Positions 9,015 to 16,082 of a DNA stretch of 16,082 nt are shown here, in pieces. Source of the stretch: Albugo candida (lineage: Eukaryota; Oomycota; Peronosporomycetes; Albuginales; Albuginaceae); contig CAJNAR010000132.1 in NCBI GenBank assembly GCA_905220665.1, forward strand, positions 1-16,082, in the 5' to 3' direction. Positions within the stretch are counted from its first letter, which is position 1; every line of letters begins with the position of its first letter. Position numbers and translations under genes: made by a program. The notes under the pieces are model-generated. The model did no database searches and was not told the DNA's origin. It saw nothing but the letters and a program-made list of their open reading frames with translations.

Positions 9015-9427
9015 GTATACGTGATTTCGATATTCTTTTCGTGCTGCACCAAATCACTCTTTTTTCGGGCTTTTTTATTGATTTCTTTTTCAAAAAAAAA
9101 CTGAAAAAGCGAGATGTTTAAGAAAGACGCAAGCATTCCCCCGCATACAGAGAACATTATTGTTCAGTGACCAGGTGCGTTACCGTTTTTACGATGACAA
9201 CCAGATAAGCTTATTCATATCTCTGGGTTTTTGCAATCAGTCCCAGGTCTCGTATGTACTTGGAACGTACTAAAATATCGGAGGTAAGATCAAAGAACCA
9301 GATCCACTCACGCATCTTAAAGCATATCCTCCATCATCAAATGTCAGCCCGGATGGGTCTAGATTGGGGTTCAAACGACATTAGATACTTTTTCTCCTTT
9401 TGGTATTGCAGAAAAATGCAATAAATT
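9015..9427 (+). repeat. Monomer 22, type B
   Basis: 413 bp B copy with GTTCAGTGACC, CCCAGGTCTCG, ATATCCTCC and CAGCCCGG, very close to monomer 11. Confidence 0.95.
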
Positions 9428-9839
9428 GTATACGTGATTTCGATATTCTTTTCGTGCTGCACCAAATCACTCTTTTTTCGGGCTTTTTTATTGATTTATT
9501 TTTAAAAAAAAACTGAAAAAGCGAGATGTTCAAGAAAGACGCAAGCATTCCCCCGCATACAGAGAACATTATTGTTCGGTGACCAGGTGCGTTACCGTTT
9601 CCACGATGACAACAAGATCAGGTTTACTTTATCTCTGGGTTTTTGCAATCGGTCCAAGCGATCGTACGTACTTGGAACGTACAAAAATATCGGAGGTATG
9701 ATCAAACAATCAGATCCACTCACGCATCTCGAAGGATATCCTCCATCATCACATGTCATCCCGGATCGGTCTAGATTGGGGTTCAAACGACATTAGATAC
9801 TTTTTCTCCTATTGGTATTGCAGAAAAATGCAATAAATT
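9428..9839 (+). repeat. Monomer 23, B/A/C mosaic
   Basis: 412 bp. The start is B (GCGTTACC), then A (CAAGATCAGGTTTAC, CGGTCCAAGCG), then C-like GGAGGTATGATCAAACAATC, and finally an A right side with AGGATATCCT. Confidence 0.9.
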
Positions 9840-10254
9840 GTATACGTGATTTCGATATTCTTTTCGTGCTGCACCAAATCACTCTTTTTTCGGGCTTTTT
9901 TATTGATTTCTTTTTTAAAAAAAACTGAAAAAGCTAGATGCTCAAAAAAGACCCAAGCATTCCCCCGCATACAGAGAACATTATTGTTCGGTGACCAGGT
10001 GGGACGTTGCCGTTTCCACGATGACAACAAGATCAGGTTTACTTTATCTCTGGGTTTTTGCAATCGGTCCAAGCGATCGTACGTACTTGGAACGTACAAA
10101 AATATCGGAAGTATGATCAAACAAGCAGATGCACTCACGCATCTTTAAGCATATCGTTCATCATCACATGTCATCCGAGATGGGTCCAGATTGGGGTTCA
10201 AACGACATTAGATATTTTTTCTCCTATTGGTATTGCAGAAAAATCCAATGAATT
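9840..10254 (+). repeat. Monomer 24, type A3
   Basis: 415 bp. It is A up to CACTCACGCATCT, then CTTTAAGCATATCG, CCGAGATGG and GGGTCCAG. The TCTAGA site is lost, and the copy ends with the TCCAATG hairpin variant. Confidence 0.95.
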
Positions 10255-10669
10255 GTATACGTGATTTCGATATTCTTTTCGTGCTGCACCAAATCACTCT
10301 TTTTTCGGGCTTTTTTATTGATTTATTTTTAAAAAAAAAACTGAACAAGCGAGATGCTCAAAAAAGACCCAAGCATTCCCCCGCAAACAGAGAACATTAT
10401 TGTTCGGCGACCAGGTGGGACGTTGCCGTTTCCACGATGACAACCAGATCAGGTTATCTTTATCTCTGGGTTTTTGCAATCAGTCCCAGCTCTCGTATGT
10501 ACTTGGAACGTACTAAAATATCGGAGGTAAGATCAAAGAACCAGATCCACTCACGCATCTTAAAGCATATCCTCCATCATCAAATGTCAGCCCGGATGGG
10601 TCTAGATTGGGGTTCAAACGACATTAGATACTTTTTCTCCTTTTGGTATTGCAGAAAATGCAATAAATT
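10255..10669 (+). repeat. Monomer 25, type D
   Basis: 415 bp, with GAACAAGC, GCAAACAG, GGCGACC, CAGGTTATC and CAGTCCCAGCTCTCG, then a B right side with ATATCCTCC and CAGCCCGG. The terminal hairpin loop is one A shorter. Confidence 0.95.
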
Positions 10670-11084
10670 GTATACGTGATTTCGATATTCTTTTCGTGCT
10701 GCACCAAATCACTCTTTTTTCGGGCTTTTTTATTGATTTATTTTTAAAAAAAAACTGAACAAGCGAGATGCTCAAAAAAGACCCAAGCATTCCCCCGCAT
10801 ACAGAGAACATTATTGTTCGGTGACCAGGTGGGACGTTGCCGTTTCCACGATGACAACAAGATCAGGTTTACTTTATCTCTGGGTTTTTGCAATCGGTCC
10901 AAGCGATCGTACGTACTTGGAACGTACAAAAATATCGGAAGTATGATCAAACAAGCAGATGCACTCACGCATCTCGAAGGATATCCTCCATCATCACATG
11001 TCATCCCGGATCGGTCTAGATTGGGGTTCAAACGACATTAGATACTTTTTCTCCTATTGGTATTGCAGAAAAATGCAATAAATT
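10670..11084 (+). repeat. Monomer 26, type A
   Basis: 415 bp typical A copy with GAACAAGC after the A-tract. It follows a D copy, as monomer 1 does. Confidence 0.95.
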
Positions 11085-11496
11085 GTATACGTGATTTCGA
11101 TATTCTTTTCGTGCTGCACCAAATCACTCTTTTTTCGGGCTTTTTTATTGATTTCTTTTTTAAAAAAAAACTGAAAAAGCTAGATGTTTAAGAAAGACGC
11201 AAGCATTCCCCCGCATACAGAGAACATTATTGTTCAGTGACCAGGTGCGTTACCGTTTTACGATGACAACCAGATAAGCTTATTCATATCTCTGGGTTTT
11301 TGCAATCAGTCCCAGGTCTCGTATGTACTTGGAACGTACTAAAATATCGGAGGTAAGATCAAAGAACCAGATCCACTCACGCATCTTAAAGCATATCCTC
11401 CATCATCAAATGTCAGCCCGGATGGGTCTAGATTGGGGTTCAAACGACATTAGATACTTTTTCTCCTTTTGGTATTGCAGAAAAATGCAATAAATT
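11085..11496 (+). repeat. Monomer 27, type B
   Basis: 412 bp B copy with one T missing (CCGTTTTACG), CCCAGGTCTCG, ATATCCTCC and CAGCCCGG. Confidence 0.95.
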
Positions 11497-11909
11497 GTAT
11501 ACGTGATTTCGATATTCTTTTCGTGCTGCACCAAATCACTCTTTTTTCGGGCTATTTTATTGATTTATTTTTAAAAAAAAAACTGAAAAAGCGAGATGTT
11601 TAAGAAAGACGCAAGCATTCCCCCGCATACAGAGAACATTATTGTTCAGTGACCAGGTGCGTTACCGTTTTTACGATGACAACCAGATAAGCTTATTCAT
11701 ATCTCTGGGTTTTTGCAATCAGTCCCAGCTCTCGTATGTACTTGGAACGTACTAAAATATCGGAGGTAAGATCAAAGAACCAGATCCACTCACGCATCTT
11801 AAAGCATATCGTTCATCATCAAATGTCAGCCCGGATGGGTCTAGATTGGGGTTCAAACGACAATAGATACTTTTTCTCCTTTTGGTATTGCAGAAAAATG
11901 CAATAAATT
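11497..11909 (+). repeat. Monomer 28, type B with A2-like start
   Basis: 413 bp. It starts with GGGCTATTTTATTG, otherwise seen only in A2 copies, then continues as B with CAGCTCTCG, ATATCGTTC and ACAATAGATAC (shared with monomer 4). Confidence 0.92.
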
Positions 11910-12322
11910 GTATACGTGATTTCGATATTCTTTTCGTGCTGCACCAAATCACTCTTTTTTCGGGCTTTTTTATTGATTTATTTATAAAAAAAAAACTGAA
12001 AAAGCGAGATGTTCAAGAAAGACGCAAGCATTCCCCCGCATACAGAGAACATTATTGTTCGGTGACCAGGTGCGTTACCGTTTCCACGATGACAACCAGA
12101 TAAGCTTATTCATATCTCTGGGTTTTTGCAATCAGTCCCAGCCCTCGTATGTACTTGGAACGTACTAAAATATCGGAGGTAAGATCAAAGAACCAGATCC
12201 ACTCACGCATCTCGAAGGATATCCTCCATCATCACATGTCATCCCGGATCGGTCTAGATTGGGGTTCAAACGACATTAGATACTTTTTCTCCTATTGGTA
12301 TTGCAGAAAAATCCAATGAATT
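11910..12322 (+). repeat. Monomer 29, B/A mosaic
   Basis: 413 bp. It is B through GGTAAGATCAAAG. After CACTCACGCATCT it is A (CGAAGGATATCC, GGATCGG). It carries both 10-bp palindromes and ends with the TCCAATG hairpin variant. Confidence 0.92.
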
Positions 12323-12738
12323 GTATACGTGATTTCGATATTCTTTTCGTGCTGCACCAAATCACTCTTTTTTCGGGCTTTTTTATTGATTTATTTTTTA
12401 AAAAAAAACTGAAAAAGCTAGATGCTCAAAAAAGACCCAAGCATTCCCCCGCATACAGAGAACATTATTGTTCGGTGACCAGGTGGGACGTTGCCGTTTC
12501 CACGATGACAACAAGATCAGGTTTACTTTATCTCTGGGTTTTTGCAATCGGTCCAAGCGATCGTACGTACTTGGAACGTACAAAAATATCGGAGGTATGA
12601 TCAAACAATCAGATCCACTCACGCATCTCGAAGGATATCCTCCATCATCACATGTCATCCCGGATCGGTCTAGATTGGGGTTCAAACGACATTAGATACT
12701 TTTTCTCCTATTGGTATTGCAGAAAAATGCAATAAATT
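12323..12738 (+). repeat. Monomer 30, type A with C-like middle
   Basis: 416 bp. It is A on both sides but has GGAGGTATGATCAAACAATC in the middle, as in monomer 23 seven copies earlier. Confidence 0.92.
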
Positions 12739-13154
12739 GTATACGTGATTTCGATATTCTTTTCGTGCTGCACCAAATCACTCTTTTTTCGGGCTTTTTT
12801 ATTGATTTCTTTTTTAAAAAAAAACTGAAAAAGCTAGATGCTCAAAAAAGACCCAAGCATTCCCCCGCATACAGAGAACATTATTGTTCGGTGACCAGGT
12901 GGGACGTTGCCGTTTCCACGATGACAACAAGATCAGGTTTACTTTATCTCTGGGTTTTTGCAATCGGTCCAAGCGATCGTACGTACTTGGAACGTACAAA
13001 AATATCGGAAGTATGATCAAACAAGCAGATGCACTCACGCATCTTTAAGCATATCGTTCATCATCACATGTCATCCGAGATGGGTCCAGATTGGGGTTCA
13101 AACGACATTAGATACTTTTTCTCCTATTGGTATTGCAGAAAAATCCAATGAATT
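12739..13154 (+). repeat. Monomer 31, type A3
   Basis: 416 bp. It has the same linked right-side variants as monomer 24 (CTTTAAGC, CCGAGATGG, GGGTCCAG) and the TCCAATG ending. Confidence 0.95.
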
Positions 13155-13568
13155 GTATACGTGATTTCGATATTCTTTTCGTGCTGCACCAAATCACTCT
13201 TTTTTCGGGCTTTTTTATTGATTTATTTTTAAAAAAAAACTGAACAAGCGAGATGCTCAAAAAGACCCAAGCATTCCCCCGCAAACAGAGAACATTATTG
13301 TTCGGCGACCAGGTGGGACGTTGCCGTTTCCACGATGACAACCAGATCAGGTTATCTTTATCTCTGGGTTTTTGCAATCAGTCCCAGCCCTCGTATGTAC
13401 TTGGAACGTACTAAAATATCGGAGGTAAGATCAAAGAACCAGATCCACTCACGCATCTTAAAGCATATCGTTCATCATCAAATGTCATCACGGATGGGTC
13501 TAGATTGGGGTTCAAACGACATTAGATACTTTTTCTCCTATTGGTATTGCAGAAAAATGCAATAAATT
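13155..13568 (+). repeat. Monomer 32, type D
   Basis: 414 bp, with GAACAAGC, five A in CTCAAAAAGACCC, GCAAACAG, CAGGTTATC and CAGCCCTCG, then a B right side with CATCACGG. Confidence 0.95.
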
Positions 13569-13983
13569 GTATACGTGATTTCGATATTCTTTTCGTGCTG
13601 CACCAAATCACTCTTTTTTCGGGCTTTTTTATTGATTTATTTTTAAAAAAAAACTGAAAAAGCTAGATGTTCAAGAAAGACGCAAGCATTCCCCCGCATA
13701 CAGAGAACATTATTGTTCGGTGACCAGGTGGGACGTTGCCGTTTCCACGATGACAACAAGATCAGGTTTACTTTATCTCTGGGTTTTTGCAATCGGTCCA
13801 AGCGATCGTACGTACTTGGAACGTACAAAAATATCGGAAGTATGATCAAACAAGCAGATGCACTCACGCATCTTTAAGCATATCGTTCATCATCACATGT
13901 CATCCGAGATGGGTCCAGATTGGGGTTCAAACGACATTAGATACTTTTTCTCCTATTGGTATTGCAGAAAAATCCAATGAATT
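13569..13983 (+). repeat. Monomer 33, type A3
   Basis: 415 bp. This third A3 copy has B-like GATGTTCAAGAAAGACGC at the start, then A, then the A3 right side with GGGTCCAG and the TCCAATG ending. Confidence 0.95.
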
Positions 13984-14395
13984 GTATACGTGATTTCGAT
14001 ATTCTTTTCGTGCTGCACCAAATCACTCTTTTTTCGGGCTTTTTTATTGATTTATTTTTAAAAAAAAACTGAAAAAGCGAGATGTTTAAGAAAGACGCAA
14101 GCATTCCCCCGCATACAGAGAACATTATTGTTCGGTGACCAGGTGCGTTACCGTTTTTACGATGACAACCAGATAAGCTTATTCATATCTCTGGGTTTTT
14201 GCAATCAGTACCAGGTCTCGTATGTACTTGGAACGTACTAAAATATCGGAGGTAAGATCAAACAATCAGATCCACTCACCCATCTTAAAGCATATCGTTC
14301 ATCATCAAATGTCATCCCGGATGGGTCTAGATTGGGGTTCAAACGACATTAGATACTTTTTCTCCTTTTGGTATTGCAGAAAAATGCAATAAATT
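13984..14395 (+). repeat. Monomer 34, type B
   Basis: 412 bp. B, with private CAGTACCAGG and CTCACCCATCT, and a C-like GATCAAACAATC in a B setting. Confidence 0.95.
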
Positions 14396-14808
14396 GTATA
14401 CGTGATTTCGATATTCTTTTCGTGCTGCACCAAATCACTCTTTTTTCGGGCTTTTTTATTGATTTATTTTTAAAAAAAAAACTGAAAAAGCGAGATGTTC
14501 AAGAAAGACGCAAGCATTCCCCCGCATACAGAGAACATTATTGTTCGGTGACCAGGTGCGTTACCGTTTCCACGATGACAACCAGATAAGCTTATTCATA
14601 TCTCTGGGTTTTTGCAATCAGTCCCAGCCCTCGTATGTACTTGGAACGTACTAAAATATCGGAGGTAAGATCAAAGAACCAGATCCACTCACGCATCTTA
14701 AAGCATATCGTTCATCATCAAATGTCATCACGGATGGGTCTAGATTGGGGTTCAAACGACATTAGATACTTTTTCTCCTTTTGGTATTGCAGAAAAATGC
14801 AATAAATT
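14396..14808 (+). repeat. Monomer 35, type B
   Basis: 413 bp B copy with ATAAGCTTAT, CAGCCCTCG and CATCACGG. Like monomer 9, it has CATCACGG and is followed by an A copy with AATCACCC. Confidence 0.95.
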
Positions 14809-15224
14809 GTATACGTGATTTCGATATTCTTTTCGTGCTGCACCAAATCACCCTTTTTTCGGGCTTTTTTATTGATTTCTTTTTGAAAAAAAAACTGAAA
14901 AAGCTAGATGCTCAAAAAAGACCCAAGCATTCCCCCGCATACAGAGAACATTATTGTTCGGTGACCAGGTGGGACGTTGCCGTTTCCACGATGACAACAA
15001 GATCAGGTTTACTTTATCTCTGGGTTTTTGCAATCGGTCCAAGCGATCGTACGTACTTGGAACGTACAAAAATATCGGAAGTATGATCAAACAAGCAGAT
15101 GCACTCACGCATCTCGAAGGATATCCTCCATCATCACATGTCATCCCGGATCGGTCTAGATTGGGGTTCAAACGACATTAGATACTTTTTCTCCTTTTGG
15201 TATTGCAGAAAAATGCAATAAATT
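14809..15224 (+). repeat. Monomer 36, type A
   Basis: 416 bp, with AATCACCC and CTTTTTGAAAAA, the two variants otherwise found only in monomer 10. The remainder is standard A. Confidence 0.95.
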
Positions 15225-15637
15225 GTATACGTGATTTCGATATTCTTTTCGTGCTGCACCAAATCACTCTTTTTTCGGGCTTTTTTATTGATTTATTTTT
15301 AAAAAAAAACTGAACAAGCGAGATGCTCAAAAAGACCCAAGCATTCCCCCGCAAACAGAGAACATTATTGTTCGGCGACCAGGTGGGACGTTGCCGTTTC
15401 CACGATGACAACCAGATAAGCTTATTCATATCTCTGGGTTTTTGCAATCAGTCCCAGGTCTCGTATGTACTTGGAACGTACTAAAATATCGGAGGTAAGA
15501 TCAAAGAACCAGATCCACTCACGCATCTTAAAGCATATCGTTCATCATCAAATGTCATCACGGATGGGTCTAGATTGGGGTTCAAACGACATTAGATACT
15601 TTTTCTCCTTTTGGTATTGCAGAAAATGCAATAAATT
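15225..15637 (+). repeat. Monomer 37, D/B mosaic
   Basis: 413 bp. It has a D start (GAACAAGC, GCAAACAG, GGCGACCAGGTGGGACG), then B from ATAAGCTTAT onward with CCCAGGTCTCG and CATCACGG. The terminal hairpin loop is one A shorter. Confidence 0.92.
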
Positions 15638-16077
15638 GTATACGTGATTTCGATATTCTTTTCGTGCTGCACCAAATCACTCTTTTTTCGGGCTTTTTTA
15701 TTGATTTATTTTTTAAAAAAAAACTGAAAAAGCTAGATGTTTAAGAAAGACGCAAGCATTCCCCCGCATACAGAGAACATTATTGTTCAGGTGACCAGGT
15801 GCGTTACCGTTTCCACGATGACAACCAGATAAGGTTATTCATATCTCTGGGTTTTTGCAATCAGTCATATCTCTGGGTTTTTGCAATCAGTCCCAGCCCT
15901 CGTATGTACTTGGAACGTACTAAAATATCGGAGGTAAGATCAAAGAACCAGATCCACTCACGCATCTTAAAGCATATCGTTCATCATCAAATGTCAGCCC
16001 GGATGGGTCTAGATTGGGGTTCAAACGACATTAGATACTTTTTCTCCTTTTGGTATTGCAGAAAAATGCAATAAATT
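15638..16077 (+). repeat. Monomer 38, type B, 440 bp
   Basis: This B copy has ATAAGGTTAT and CAGCCCTCG, a one-base insertion (GTTCAGGTGACC) and a 26-bp internal tandem duplication. Together these explain its excess length over the usual 413 bp. It is the last complete copy; five bases of the next follow. Confidence 0.95.
15840..15891 (+). repeat. 26-bp tandem duplication inside monomer 38
   Basis: Bases 15840-15865 and 15866-15891 are identical. The duplicated segment starts CATATCTCTGGG and ends GCAATCAGT, and it occurs once in every other B copy. The junction has a one-base ambiguity (a C), so there is almost no microhomology. It reads as a recent replication-slippage or end-joining event private to this copy. 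Confidence 0.95.
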
Positions 16078-16082
16078 GTATA

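Larger units (their letters stand above)
325..9427. repeat. Nine-monomer higher-order register (imperfect)
   Basis: Monomers starting at 325, 739, 1152 and 1569 are of types A, B, A2, B. The same order starts at 4044 (nine monomers, 3719 bp later) and at 7767 (nine monomers, 3723 bp later). The A2 copies at 1152, 4873 and 8596 are the strongest link: they share GGGCTATTTTATTG, AACAACTG after the A-tract, AAGACTCAAGC and ATTTATGATCGGC, and no other copy has this full set. The remaining five positions of each nine differ: C C C B mosaic, then B C B B C, then mosaic A3 D A B. The higher-order repeat is therefore either old and overwritten or only partly homogenised. Confidence 0.65.
9428..15224. 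repeat. Seven-monomer register in the right half (weak)
   Basis: The order mosaic A, A3, D, A-like, B at 9428, 9840, 10255, 10670 and 11085 is matched seven monomers later at 12323, 12739, 13155, 13569 and 13984 (2895 bp from first to first). The A3 copies share CATCTTTAAGC and CCGAGATGGGTCCAG. The D copies share GCAAACAG and CAGGTTATC. The sixth position is B in both, and the seventh differs. This suggests one segmental duplication by unequal crossing over, on a different period from the nine-monomer pattern to the left. Confidence 0.5.
1..16082. repeat. Satellite DNA array, ~414-bp monomer, head to tail
   Basis: The whole window is a direct tandem array. The hexamer GTATAC occurs once per copy at 325, 739, 1152, 1569, 1982, 2396 and so on to 15638 and 16078: 39 occurrences with a mean spacing of 414.6 bp. 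All copies are in the same orientation and abut without spacer. Differences between copies are substitutions, indels of a few bases, and poly-A length changes, and they sort copies into subfamilies A, B, C and D plus mosaics. Both window ends lie inside a monomer, so the array continues beyond the window on both sides. No gene is needed to explain any part of it. The family is not one I recognise. A structural or heterochromatic role, such as centromeric or subtelomeric, is inferred from its organisation only. Confidence 0.98.

Noticed and set aside
10227..10679. Open reading frame of 150 codons on the plus strand, the longest in the window
   Set aside because: It is read through one D monomer. 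The equivalent frame in other copies is cut by 1-3 bp length changes in the poly-A tract and elsewhere, and the peptide has no recognisable domain. The same applies to the 133-codon frames at 1124-1525 and 4845-5246.
1..16082. CRISPR array
   Set aside because: The repeats are about 414 bp with no unique spacers. Variation is spread over a whole monomer, not arranged as short repeats and unique spacers.
1..16082. 5S rDNA-type tandem unit (similar unit length; GGATGGGT resembles part of the 5S gene)
   Set aside because: Only that octamer matches. The flanking 5S internal control regions are absent, and half the copies read GGATCGGT.
1..16082. Transposon insertion or terminal repeats within the array
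   Set aside because: Monomer spacing is uninterrupted apart from the 26-bp duplication near the right end, and I see no target-site duplications, long terminal repeats or transposase frame.

Overview
The window is one uninterrupted block of satellite DNA. A monomer of about 414 bp is repeated head to tail from the first base to the last, with no spacer, gene, transposon or unique flank. Using the GTATAC hexamer present in every copy as the phase mark, there is a left partial copy (1-324), 38 complete copies (325-16077) and 5 trailing bases. Complete copies are 409-419 bp (mean 414.6), except the last, which is 440 bp because of an internal 26-bp tandem duplication. All copies point the same way. 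I see no supportable protein-coding gene, tRNA, rRNA or CRISPR array. Open frames of up to about 150 codons recur only because the monomer recurs, and they break wherever the poly-A tract or small indels change length.

An array like this (AT-rich, kilobases of diverged but homogenised monomers with subfamilies and mosaic copies) is typical of eukaryotic heterochromatin: centromeric, pericentromeric or subtelomeric satellite. I do not recognise the family and cannot name the host. The sequence resembles no satellite I can place, and no flank helps.

The monomers fall into subfamilies set by a variable segment of about 180 bp. Type A carries GGGACGTTGCC, CAGGTTTAC, CGGTCCAAGCGATCG, GGAAGTATGATC, AGGATATCCT and GGATCGG. 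Type B carries GCGTTACC, usually ATAAGCTTAT, CAGTCCCAG, GGAGGTAAGATCAAAG, TAAAGCATATC and GGATGGG. Type C has a B left part and an A-like right part. Type D has an A-like start, CAGGTTATC, then B. A2 and A3 are A copies with linked private variants. The remaining segment of about 140 bp, from TCTAGA to the poly-A tract, is nearly constant in all types.

The order of types, starting with the left partial copy (0), is: D A B A2 B C C C B mosaic | A B A2 B B C B B C | A B A2 B mosaic A3 D A B B mosaic mosaic A3 D A3 B B A mosaic B. A-B-A2-B recurs exactly every nine monomers (about 3.72 kb) at 325, 4044 and 7767, suggesting an eroded higher-order repeat. From about 9.4 kb a seven-monomer register (mosaic-A3-D) appears instead. 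Several copies switch subfamily at or near one shared 13-bp segment, which points to unequal exchange or gene conversion. The most useful leads are this higher-order structure, the shared switch point, the conserved block with its hairpins, and subfamily differences at CpG sites. I found no sign of a new gene system.
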